Source of the DNA: Thermoflexales bacterium
GTDB lineage: Bacteria; Chloroflexota; Anaerolineae; B4-G1; SLSP01
Reading direction: 5' to 3'
Length of the DNA stretch: 21,981 nucleotides
Assembly (NCBI GenBank): GCA_007130345.1
Contig: SLSP01000202.1
Coordinates: 1 to 21,981 of the forward strand
In this document: positions 14,697 through 21,981 of the stretch, piece by piece
Position numbering within the stretch: the first letter of the stretch is position 1
Layout of the letters: each line of letters opens with the position of its first letter
Position numbers and translations under genes: made by a program
Notes under the pieces: generated by a model
What the model was told of the DNA's origin: nothing
The model's input: only the letters and a program-made list of their open reading frames with translations
Database searches by the model: none

Positions 14697-15050
14697 TTAG
14701 TCCAGCCGTTCTTCAAGAACGACGGTAATATGCGACGAGCGCTTCCGAATGGGCCGATAACGCCCGCGGCTGCCCCAGCGGGCACGCCACCCCTTACCGG
14801 GCATCCGCCCCGGCCCATCATCGGCGGTCAGGTGGATAATGTACAGACTATTGGTATCCAGCCCTTGTTCATCGGCGTTAGCCATAGCCGAACGGATCAG
14901 CTTAGAAACGGGCACCGCCGCCGCGTGCGGCATAACGCTCAACGCATTCAGCGCATCTTGAGCGTCCATCCCCCGCAACGCATCAATAACACGTCGCACC
15001 TTTTGGGGCGACATAGGAATATGCCTAGCCTTTGCTTGCACTGTTTCCAT
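14697..15050 (-). CDS. rplV: 50S ribosomal protein L22
   Basis: A 117-residue protein whose long beta hairpin lines the exit tunnel. Marks are IPMSPQKVRRVIDALRGMDA, PVSKLIRSAMANADEQGLDT and the loop region with GRMPGKGWRARWGSRGRYRP, ending RPIRKRSSHITVVLEE. The hairpin sequence around residues 85-100 has a somewhat unusual W-rich stretch (GWRARWGSRG), but the flanks are canonical. Only 6 nt separate it from rpsS. Confidence 0.97.
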   Translation of the reverse strand: METVQAKARHIPMSPQKVRRVIDALRGMDAQDALNALSVMPHAAAVPVSKLIRSAMANADEQGLDTNSLYIIHLTADDGPGRMPGKGWRARWGSRGRYRPIRKRSSHITVVLEERLD

Positions 15051-15056
15051 ACGCCT

Positions 15057-15353
15057 TTACCCCATCCCCTTACTAACTACCCGGCCCTTCTTTTCTTTGA
15101 CCACATGGCCACGGAAGGTCCGCGTAGGCGCAAACTCACCCAGCCGATGGCCCACCATATTCTCTGTGATGTAAATCGGAACATGACGCCGCCCATCGTG
15201 AACAGCAATGGTGTGCCCTACCATCTGGGGAAAGATCACTGAGGCCCGAGACCAGGTGCGAAGCACGCGCTTTTGCCCCACCCGATTCATCTCTTCGACC
15301 TTTTTGAGTAATTTAGCATCTACAAACGGCCCTTTTTTCAAGGAACGCGACAT
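15057..15353 (-). CDS. rpsS: 30S ribosomal protein S19
   Basis: A 98-residue 30S head protein that forms a bridge to the large subunit and touches A-site tRNA. It begins MSRSLKKGPFVDAKLLKKVE, with TWSRASVIFPQMVGHTIAVH, GRRHVPIYITENMVGHRLGE and FAPTRTFRGHVVKEKK, all diagnostic. The ATG follows GGGAGG closely. It lies 15 nt after rplB in the normal L2-S19-L22-S3 order. Confidence 0.98.
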   Translation of the reverse strand: MSRSLKKGPFVDAKLLKKVEEMNRVGQKRVLRTWSRASVIFPQMVGHTIAVHDGRRHVPIYITENMVGHRLGEFAPTRTFRGHVVKEKKGRVVSKGMG

Positions 15354-15368
15354 TCTTGACCTCCCTTA

Positions 15369-16208
15369 CTACCGCCGGCCCGATTTGCGCCGGCGAACGA
15401 TGTACTTATCTGTCGCTTTGTTGCGACGTGTCTTCCGGCCGAGTGTGCGCCATCCCCACGGAGATTTGGGGCCAGGCATACCAATGGGACTGCGCCCCTC
15501 ACCCCCACCATGGGGATGATCGCGCGGTGACATAGCTACGCCTCGCACCGAAGGCCGCCAACCAAGCCAGCGCTTGCGCCCGGCCTTTCCCAACTTGATA
15601 TTAGCGTGATCGACGTTCCCCACCTGGCCTACCGTAGCCATACACTCCTTGCGCACGCGGCGCATCTCCCCGCTAGGCAGTCGCAACGTCACGTAATCGC
15701 CCTCTTTAGCCAGCACACGCGCGGCGACACCGGCAGCGCGAACTAGCTGGCCGCCCCGGCCTGGATACAGCTCGACATTGTGAACGATGGTGCCCAACGG
15801 CGCCTTTTCCAGAGGCATCGCGTTTCCCGTGACCACCTCCGGATTGTCCTGCGAACTGACCACTGTATCGTCAACCTTGAGGCCCAGAGGCGCTAAAATA
15901 TAGCGCTTCTCGCCATCAGCGTAGACCAGCAACGCGATCCTGGCGGAACGATTAGGATCATACTCGATGGAATCGACCCGCGCGGGCACATCGAACTTGT
16001 CGCGGCGGAAGTCGATCAGGCGATACTTACGCGCGTGCCCGCCCCCGCGATGGCGCACGGTAATCCGTCCATACACATTACGACCGGCGCGCTTATGCAG
16101 AGGTCGCAACAAACTCTTTTCGGGCTTACTGCGTGTGATCTCTTCAAACGTATGCCCGGTCATCCCGCGACGACCGGGAGAAGTCGGCTTATATTTCTTG
16201 ATTGCCAT
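15369..16208 (-). CDS. rplB: 50S ribosomal protein L2
   Basis: A 279-residue core protein required for subunit association and peptidyl transfer. It starts MAIKKYKPTSPGRRGMTGHT and has GRITVRHRGGGHARKYRLID, the SH3-like middle with GGQLVRAAGVAARVLAKEGD, and the C-terminal RGVAMSPRDHPHGGGEG, including the conserved histidine of the peptidyl-transferase region. It ends VRRRKSGRR. GGAGG sits inside the last codons of rplW, 7 nt before the ATG; the gap is 2 nt, so coupling is likely. Confidence 0.98.
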   Translation of the reverse strand: MAIKKYKPTSPGRRGMTGHTFEEITRSKPEKSLLRPLHKRAGRNVYGRITVRHRGGGHARKYRLIDFRRDKFDVPARVDSIEYDPNRSARIALLVYADGEKRYILAPLGLKVDDTVVSSQDNPEVVTGNAMPLEKAPLGTIVHNVELYPGRGGQLVRAAGVAARVLAKEGDYVTLRLPSGEMRRVRKECMATVGQVGNVDHANIKLGKAGRKRWLGWRPSVRGVAMSPRDHPHGGGEGRSPIGMPGPKSPWGWRTLGRKTRRNKATDKYIVRRRKSGRR

Positions 16209-16210
16209 AA

Positions 16211-16498
16211 TTACGCCTCCAACTCCTCAATGTGTTGCCCAGGAGCCAGCGTGACCACAGCCTTCTTCCAGGCCGGACGACGCACGACGCGCCGCCGTCC
16301 TTGCATCTTGTTGATTTTGGCAGGCATCACCATCACGTTGACCGACTCGACTTTCACACCGTAGATATCCTCAACCGCCCGCCTGATCTGCAATTTGTTA
16401 GCGCGCTGATTAACGACAAAAGCATATTGCCGAAACTTGCGCAGCGCGTAGGCCTTTTCTGTCTCTAACGGTCGCTTAATGACCTCATAAATATTCAT
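16211..16498 (-). CDS. rplW: 50S ribosomal protein L23
   Basis: A 95-residue tunnel-exit protein and the main docking point for trigger factor and SRP. It carries IYEVIKRPLETEKAYALRKF, FVVNQRANKLQIRRAVEDIY and GVKVESVNVMVMPAKINKMQ, the standard L23 core, with a short basic GRRRVVRRPAWKKAVVTLAP end. GGAG lies 7 nt before the ATG. It lies 16 nt after rplD and 2 nt before rplB. Confidence 0.97.
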   Translation of the reverse strand: MNIYEVIKRPLETEKAYALRKFRQYAFVVNQRANKLQIRRAVEDIYGVKVESVNVMVMPAKINKMQGRRRVVRRPAWKKAVVTLAPGQHIEELEA

Positions 16499-16514
16499 AG
16501 CTTGACTCCCGGCA

Positions 16515-17153
16515 CTAGTTGCCTTTGCCCGGCTTTCTCAAGATGGTCTCGACCACCTCAAGCGCCGCCAACGGCATCACAATATAATCAGCGCCCAACA
16601 AGTCCCGGATATTCAGGTAGTTAGCACGCAACGTCTTAACTTCTGGCAAATTTCGGACGGAACGCTCCACGAACTCATTGCGTTCTGGTAGCAAAATCAG
16701 CACCTTACCTTGAGCGGACAGGCGATCCAGAACCGCCAGCATCTCTTTGGTCTTCGGGACCTCTATCTTCAGATCGTCCACCAGCAAAATATGCTGCTCC
16801 ATCGCCTTGACGGAAAGGGCCGACCGTAACGCTGCCCGCCGCATCTTGCGCGGCATCTTCTTCTCGTAACTGCGGGGGCGCGGCCCATGAGCGATCCCGC
16901 CACCCACAAAGATGGGGGCGTTGCGGCTACCGTGACGCGCGCGCCCGGTGCCCTTCTGGCGATACCACTTGGCCTTTGTGCGGTTATTCTCACCGCGCGT
17001 CCGAGTCTTATGCGTCCCCTGACGGGCATTGGCAAGTTGGCGCACCAAAGCCTGATGCATCAACGGAACGCTCACAGAAGCTGCAAAAATATCAGAGCGC
17101 AGTTCAATTTCATTGACCGTCTCACCCTGCATATTGAAAACAGGAACCGGCAT
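16515..17153 (-). CDS. rplD: 50S ribosomal protein L4
   Basis: A 212-residue protein whose loop narrows the exit tunnel; in several bacteria it also represses its own S10 operon. The tunnel loop includes TKAKWYRQKGTGRARHGSRN and FVGGGIAHGPRPRSYEKKMP. VDDLKIEVPKTKEMLAVLDR and the C-terminal ADYIVMPLAALEVVETIL complete the globular domain. The loop has NNRTKAKWYRQKG rather than the more usual GGGRKPWRQKG, a small variation. Only 2 nt separate it from the rplC stop. The structured gap upstream of rplC is a candidate target for L4 control (inference). Confidence 0.97.
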   Translation of the reverse strand: MPVPVFNMQGETVNEIELRSDIFAASVSVPLMHQALVRQLANARQGTHKTRTRGENNRTKAKWYRQKGTGRARHGSRNAPIFVGGGIAHGPRPRSYEKKMPRKMRRAALRSALSVKAMEQHILLVDDLKIEVPKTKEMLAVLDRLSAQGKVLILLPERNEFVERSVRNLPEVKTLRANYLNIRDLLGADYIVMPLAALEVVETILRKPGKGN

Positions 17154-17155
17154 GA

Positions 17156-17806
17156 TTACTTACCTCCCTTCGCAACTTTTTGCTTACGGGCTTCTTTAAT
17201 CACGACCAGGCCCCCATTCGGGCCGGGCACGCTTCCCCGCACCGCCAGCAAGTTGCGCTCCGGGTCAACCACGACCACCTCGATATTTTGCGAGGTCACG
17301 CGGTGCCCCCCCATACGTCCGGGCATCTGCTTGCCCTTCCACACCCGTCCTGGCGTGGCACAAGCCCCGATAGAACCCGGCGCGCGTTCGCGATCTGATT
17401 GCCCGTGAGTATGGGGGCCACCGGCAAAGCCGTAGCGCTTCACGACCCCGGCAAAACCGCGTCCTTTCGAGCGGCCTTCGACATCCACGCGCTCGCCAGG
17501 GCTAAAAACGTCCACCAAGATCTTCTGGCCTAGCTCGAACGCCTCGTCTTTACGAGTGTGCAGTTCGCGTAGATGACGTAATTCAGGCACCCGCACTTTC
17601 TTTAGGTGCCCCAACTCCCCTTTGGTCAGCCGATGCGCCTTGATCTCCTCAAACCCCAATTGCACTGCCCGATAACCATCGCGATCTTCAGTGCGTATTT
17701 GGGTGACGTAACAAGGCCCAGCTTCCAGCACGGTAACGGGCACCACTTCTCCGTTTTCTTTAATCACCTGGGTCATTCCGACCTTTCTTCCAATAAGACC
17801 TCTCAC
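17156..17806 (-). CDS. rplC: 50S ribosomal protein L3
   Basis: A 216-residue early-assembly protein whose extension approaches the peptidyl-transferase centre. It begins VRGLIGRKVGMTQVIKENGE; GRSKGRGFAGVVKRYGFAGG and GPHTHGQSDRERAPGSIGAC, then GRVWKGKQMPGRMGGHRVTS are the L3 hallmarks. I chose GTG at 17806, 6 nt after AAGGAGG; an in-frame ATG at 17845 would add 13 residues and has no site before it. A 174-nt structured gap separates it from rpsJ. Confidence 0.97.
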   Translation of the reverse strand: MRGLIGRKVGMTQVIKENGEVVPVTVLEAGPCYVTQIRTEDRDGYRAVQLGFEEIKAHRLTKGELGHLKKVRVPELRHLRELHTRKDEAFELGQKILVDVFSPGERVDVEGRSKGRGFAGVVKRYGFAGGPHTHGQSDRERAPGSIGACATPGRVWKGKQMPGRMGGHRVTSQNIEVVVVDPERNLLAVRGSVPGPNGGLVVIKEARKQKVAKGGK

Positions 17807-17812
17807 CTTATG

Positions 17813-17819
17813 CCTCCTT
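17813..17819 (-). promoter_or_regulatory. Ribosome binding site choosing the rplC GTG start
   Basis: AAGGAGG on the minus strand, 6 nt before GTG 17806-17804. It favours this GTG over the upstream ATG at 17845. Confidence 0.8.
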
Positions 17820-17849
17820 GGGACTGCCAGCGCCAGGTACGCCACATCA

Positions 17850-17882
17850 TCCCGAAAGTTTTAGCGGGACGCAGCCCGCTGC
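17850..17882 (-). promoter_or_regulatory. Mutually exclusive small stems upstream of rplC
   Basis: In the minus-strand RNA a perfect 6-bp stem AGCGGG/CCCGCT (plus-strand 17863-17868 with 17875-17880, loop of 6) competes with two alternatives that share its arms: GCAG/CTGC (within 17871-17882) and TCCCG/CGGGA (17850-17854 with 17865-17869, loop of 10). Switching between such stems is how attenuators and riboswitches work. The element ends about 43 nt before the rplC start. The regulatory role is inference. Confidence 0.45.
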
Positions 17883-17896
17883 TTTTTCCCACACCA

Positions 17897-17945
17897 CCCC
17901 CCTGGTCTCCCAACTCTGCGCTCAATGAACGAAAGACCAGGGGGG
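17897..17945. repeat. Perfect 12-bp inverted repeat between rpsJ and rplC
   Basis: CCCCCCTGGTCT (17897-17908) and AGACCAGGGGGG (17934-17945) are perfect reverse complements around a 25-nt loop. The hairpin starts 35 nt after the rpsJ stop on the transcribed strand. The GC-rich arms would make a very stable RNA stem. A run of five A (not U) follows it in the RNA, so it is not an intrinsic terminator for this transcript. Confidence 0.8.
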
Positions 17946-17980
17946 ATGTAGGCTACCTTGATTAGATAGCGAAAACCGTG

Positions 17981-18289
17981 CTACAACTTGATCTCGATAT
18001 CGACGCCTGCGGGCATGTTCAGCCGCATCAAGGTGTCAATAGTCTTCGAATCCGGCTCCTGGATATCTATCAGCCGTTTGTGAGTACGGATTTCAAAATG
18101 CTCATGACTATCTTTGTCGATAAACGTAGAGCGGCGCAGGGCGAATCGCTCGATTTTGGTGGGCAGAGGCACCGGGCCTACGACCCGCGCCCCCGTCCGC
18201 TCCGCAGCTTCAACGATACGCCGCGCAGATTCATCCAAAATACGGTGATCATATCCCTTTAACCGAATGCGAATGCGTTGTTTTGCCAT
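17981..18289 (-). CDS. rpsJ: 30S ribosomal protein S10
   Basis: A 102-residue 30S head protein that is also the transcription antitermination factor NusE. Marks are IRIRLKGYDHRILDESARRI, VVGPVPLPTKIERFALRRST and HEHFEIRTHKRLIDIQEPDS, ending MPAGVDIEIKL. Length is standard. The ribosome binding site is weak and close (AGGTGG, about 3 nt before the ATG), and its AGG can pair with CCT upstream (18296-18300 with 18314-18318). It lies 30 nt after tuf, so it is probably on the str transcript. Confidence 0.98.
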   Translation of the reverse strand: MAKQRIRIRLKGYDHRILDESARRIVEAAERTGARVVGPVPLPTKIERFALRRSTFIDKDSHEHFEIRTHKRLIDIQEPDSKTIDTLMRLNMPAGVDIEIKL

Positions 18290-18319
18290 AAACCACCTAG
18301 TTTTGGGTCAAGGCTAGGA

Positions 18320-19540
<1,221 letters not shown>

Positions 19541-19615
19541 GCTTACCTCTCCTTCTACTTTCTGTAGGATGTGTGATTATTTCAATCGTTAGATTAACCT
19601 ATCTAAAAAGGTGCT
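19541..19615 (-). promoter_or_regulatory. fusA-tuf spacer with a small hairpin
   Basis: The 75-nt gap is AT-rich and contains a perfect 6-bp inverted repeat, TTAGAT/ATCTAA (19589-19606, loop of 6), followed by the AGGAG of tuf. It may be an RNA processing or attenuation site giving EF-Tu extra yield; I see no clear promoter. Confidence 0.35.
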
Positions 19616-21691
19616 TTACATGCCATACAAGATGGCTTCCAGTTGCCGGGAGTCCACCGGTGCATAATGATGGAACTCCATTGTAAATGTGCCACGCCCC
19701 TGCGTCATACTGCGCAAGTCGGTAGCGTATCCGAACATCTTGGCGAGCGGGGTATAGGCCCGTATCGCCTGCGCTCCGCCGGGGCGAGATTCCATCAGTT
19801 GGATTTCTGAGTTGCGAGCGTTTAAATCTCCCAACACCTCCCCCACGAATCCCTCCGGCATCACCACCTCCACAGCCATCACCGGCTCTAACAAGACCGG
19901 TGATGCCGCCTGAACGGCCTGGCGGAATGCCTGGGCCGCAGCAGCCTTAAACGCGATCTCGGTAGATCGCTCCACCTCCATATCCGCATCCAGCAAGCGC
20001 ACGCGCACCCCTACCAGCGGATACCCGGCCAGGAAACCACTATCCAACGACTCTATCGCCCCAGCTCTAACCGCCTCAACTAAGTGAGACGGCAGGTCCT
20101 GCGGACGCATTAAGTTCTCGAATGGCGATTCTTGTCCTACCTCATCCGGGCTGACTTCCAACATCACCCTGGCATACTGAGGTTTGCCAGCCATCATTCT
20201 ATCAAAGACTACTTCCACGCGGCTTGTTCCTTCTATCGTTTCCTTGTACGCCACGCGGGGCTTACCGACATTGGCCTGCACCCGGAACTCTCGTAACATC
20301 CGATCTACCAGGATTTCCAGATGTAACTCCCCCATCCCGGCAATGATGGTCTGCCCGGTGCCCTCGTCCAGGCGCACCTGGAATGTGGGGTCTTCCTCGG
20401 CTAACCGCTGCATCGCCTCATTCAGCCGGTCTTGATCCGCCACGGTTTTAGGCTCCACGGCGACCCAGATGACCGGTTCTGGAAAGCGGATAGTCTCCAA
20501 GACTATCGGGGCGTGCATCGCAGCTATCGTGTCGCCGGTGAAGGTCTCTTTGAGACCTACGGTGGCACCAATGTCGCCCGCTTGCAGCGATTCCACCTCC
20601 TCGCGGTGATCCGCGAACATGCGGAGGATTTTGGGAATACGCTCGCGCGCGCTCTTGGCGGCGTTGATGTAGACATTCCCCCGCACCATCTTGCCTGAGT
20701 ATATCCGAAAATATGCCAGACGTCCTGCGTAAGCATCTGTAGCTATTTTAAAGACCAACGCGGCCAGCGGCTCTGAAGGATTCGCCGGGCGCTCTTCTAT
20801 ACTTTTTTTCTTGGGATTTTCACCCTGCACCGGCGGAACATCCAGCGGCGAAGGTAAGAAATCCACAACGGCATCCAATAAAGGTTGGATACCTTTGTTA
20901 CGCAACGCGGAACCGCACAAAACCGGTTGAAGTTTCCCCGCGAGGGTGGCTTTCCGCAAGGCTTGCCGGAGAGCCTGGGACGTGATCTCTTCCTCTTCAA
21001 GGTAGCGAATCGTCAGCTCCTCATCGGTCTCCACGATGGCCTCGATCATTGCTTCTCGCGCGGCCAGCGCGTCGATCTCCACAGATTCGGGTACGGGAAC
21101 GCGCTCCAGCTCTTGGCCCAGATCGGTATCTGACCATAGGAGGGCTTCCCATTCGAGCAGGTCAATCACACCGCGGAACGTCGCCTCGGCCCCGATAGGC
21201 CATTGAATCGGCACCGGACTGCCGTGCAACCGATCTCGAATTGTCTGAACGGCGTGGGCAAAATCGGCGCCCAGCTTGTCCATCTTATTGATGAACGCGA
21301 TAAGAGGGACGCCAAAAGTCTGCGCCTGACGCCAGACGGTTTCGGATTGTGGCTCAACGCCAGCCATCCCATCGAAAACTACCACGCCGCCATCCAGAAC
21401 TCGGAGACTGCGTTGTACCTCAGCCGTGAAGTCGATATGGCCGGGGGTGTCCACGATGTTGATTTGATAGTGCTTCCAGAAGCACGTCACGGCGGCGGAT
21501 GTGATCGTGATGCCGCGCTCGCGTTCCTGCTCCATCCAATCGGTGATAGTGGTGCCATCATCGACGTTGCCGAGACGATGTGTGCGCCCGGTATAGTACA
21601 GGATGCGCTCCGTTGTCGTCGTCTTGCCCGCGTCGATGTGGGCAATGATCCCGATGTTGCGTATTTTTTCTAGTAAAGGTTCTTCAGCCAT
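19616..21691 (-). CDS. fusA: Elongation factor G
   Basis: A 691-residue translocase GTPase that moves tRNA and mRNA after peptide transfer and helps recycle ribosomes. The G domain has AHIDAGKT (17-24), the intact switch I ERERGITITSAA (56-67), DTPGH (81-85) and NKMD (135-138). Domains II to V follow: the IATDAYAGRLAYFRIYSGKM segment opens domain II, EEDPTFQVRLDEGTGQTIIA and GMGELHLEILVDRM lie in domain III, and PVMAVEVVMPEGFVGEVLGD starts domain V. Length is normal (about 690-700). GGAG lies 8 nt before the ATG. It is 40 nt after rpsG and 75 nt before tuf, the classical str order. Confidence 0.98.
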   Translation of the reverse strand: MAEEPLLEKIRNIGIIAHIDAGKTTTTERILYYTGRTHRLGNVDDGTTITDWMEQERERGITITSAAVTCFWKHYQINIVDTPGHIDFTAEVQRSLRVLDGGVVVFDGMAGVEPQSETVWRQAQTFGVPLIAFINKMDKLGADFAHAVQTIRDRLHGSPVPIQWPIGAEATFRGVIDLLEWEALLWSDTDLGQELERVPVPESVEIDALAAREAMIEAIVETDEELTIRYLEEEEITSQALRQALRKATLAGKLQPVLCGSALRNKGIQPLLDAVVDFLPSPLDVPPVQGENPKKKSIEERPANPSEPLAALVFKIATDAYAGRLAYFRIYSGKMVRGNVYINAAKSARERIPKILRMFADHREEVESLQAGDIGATVGLKETFTGDTIAAMHAPIVLETIRFPEPVIWVAVEPKTVADQDRLNEAMQRLAEEDPTFQVRLDEGTGQTIIAGMGELHLEILVDRMLREFRVQANVGKPRVAYKETIEGTSRVEVVFDRMMAGKPQYARVMLEVSPDEVGQESPFENLMRPQDLPSHLVEAVRAGAIESLDSGFLAGYPLVGVRVRLLDADMEVERSTEIAFKAAAAQAFRQAVQAASPVLLEPVMAVEVVMPEGFVGEVLGDLNARNSEIQLMESRPGGAQAIRAYTPLAKMFGYATDLRSMTQGRGTFTMEFHHYAPVDSRQLEAILYGM

Positions 21692-21731
21692 CGCCCCAGC
21701 TCCATTTCACTGGCGACAGCGCAAATGGTAT

Positions 21732-21981
21732 CTACCAGCGCAGATGAGCAAACGCCCGGTTGGCTTCAGCCATTTTGAGGGTATCCTCGCGCCGCTTGAC
21801 CGCCGCTCCCGCGTTATTTGCCGCGTCCATCAATTCAGCCGCCAGTTTATCCGACATACCCTTGCCGCCACGCTTGCGCGCTGCCGCCAGAAGCCAGCGA
21901 ATTGCCAGCGAGAGCTGCCGGTGCTGCGGCACCTCAACGGGAATTTGGTAAGTCGCCCCACCAACTCGCCGGGGCTTGACC
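21732..21981 (-). CDS. rpsG: 30S ribosomal protein S7, C-terminal part
   Basis: The last 82 codons of S7; the start lies beyond the right edge. The first visible codons read VKPRRVGGATYQIPVEVPQH, the S7 hallmark, then LAIRWLLAAARKRGGKGMSD and the ending KMAEANRAFAHLRW. S7 binds the 3' major domain of 16S rRNA and contacts E-site tRNA. Its position before fusA matches the rpsL-rpsG-fusA-tuf order, so rpsL is expected just outside the window. Confidence 0.97.
   Translation of the reverse strand, partial: VKPRRVGGATYQIPVEVPQHRQLSLAIRWLLAAARKRGGKGMSDKLAAELMDAANNAGAAVKRREDTLKMAEANRAFAHLRW

Larger units (their letters stand above)
17807..17980. other. Structured spacer between rpsJ and rplC
   Basis: A 174-nt gap in an otherwise tightly packed operon. 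It holds the 12-bp inverted repeat (17897-17945), the competing small stems (17850-17882) and the rplC ribosome binding site. I see no -10 hexamer and no reading frame with a start signal. Confidence 0.7.

Noticed and set aside
14681..14821. Longer S3 with a 47-residue extension
   Set aside because: The extension is the other frame of rplV, rich in G, A and R without likeness to S3; the TTG at 14680 has a strong ribosome binding site.
17807..17845. Longer L3 with 13 extra N-terminal residues
   Set aside because: The upstream ATG has no ribosome binding site, while the GTG at 17806 has a perfect AAGGAGG and the family-standard N-terminus.
17863..17887. Stem followed by TTTTT on the plus strand, like an intrinsic terminator
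   Set aside because: It would act only on plus-strand transcripts, and there is no plus-strand gene for it to end. On the coding strand the run is A, not U.

Overview
The window holds one unbroken block of 37 genes, all read on the minus strand (right to left): the bacterial str, S10, spc and alpha translation clusters in a single run. GC content, strong AGGAGG-type ribosome binding sites before most genes, zinc-ribbon forms of S4, S14 and L36, an EF-Tu insertion of the Thermus/Chloroflexota kind, and the tail rplQ-truA-rplM-rpsI suggest a bacterium, most plausibly Chloroflexota (Anaerolineae-like). That assignment is an inference from gene order and protein flavour, not a database match.

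In transcription order: the C-terminal half of rpsG (cut by the right edge), fusA and tuf (str); rpsJ, then a structured 174-nt gap, then rplC-rplD-rplW-rplB-rpsS-rplV-rpsC-rplP-rpmC-rpsQ (S10); rplN-rplX-rplE-rpsZ-rpsH-rplF-rplR-rpsE-rpmD-rplO-secY (spc); a 114-nt gap carrying a consensus extended -10 promoter; map-rpmJ-rpsM-rpsK-rpsD-rpoA-rplQ-truA-rplM-rpsI (alpha and tail); a 195-nt gap with a large two-stem inverted repeat; then a MazG-type fusion protein and the start of a small SH3/KOW-like protein cut by the left edge. No gap exceeds 300 bases. I see no tRNA, rRNA, CRISPR array, insertion sequence or prophage.

The genes build the ribosome (both subunits), drive elongation (EF-G, EF-Tu), place proteins in the membrane (SecY), mature nascent proteins (methionine aminopeptidase), modify tRNA (TruA) and supply the alpha subunit of RNA polymerase. 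Spacing is very tight (several TAATG/TGATG/ATGA overlaps), so translational coupling is expected through most of the block.

Most of this is ordinary. What stands out: (1) EF-Tu has lost the near-invariant switch I sequence (PEE-x-ARG-[IL]-T) and carries a different, about five residues longer loop, plus PGHRDY in place of PGHADY in switch II, while the neighbouring EF-G is canonical; (2) adk and infA, usual members of the spc/alpha junction, are both missing; (3) the rpsJ-rplC gap contains a perfect 12-bp inverted repeat followed by mutually exclusive small stems, which looks like a regulatory leader in an unusual place; (4) other strong inverted repeats lie between rplO and secY and between rpsI and mazG; (5) the C-terminal MazG half has a weakened metal-binding motif. 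I did not find a clearly new multi-gene system.
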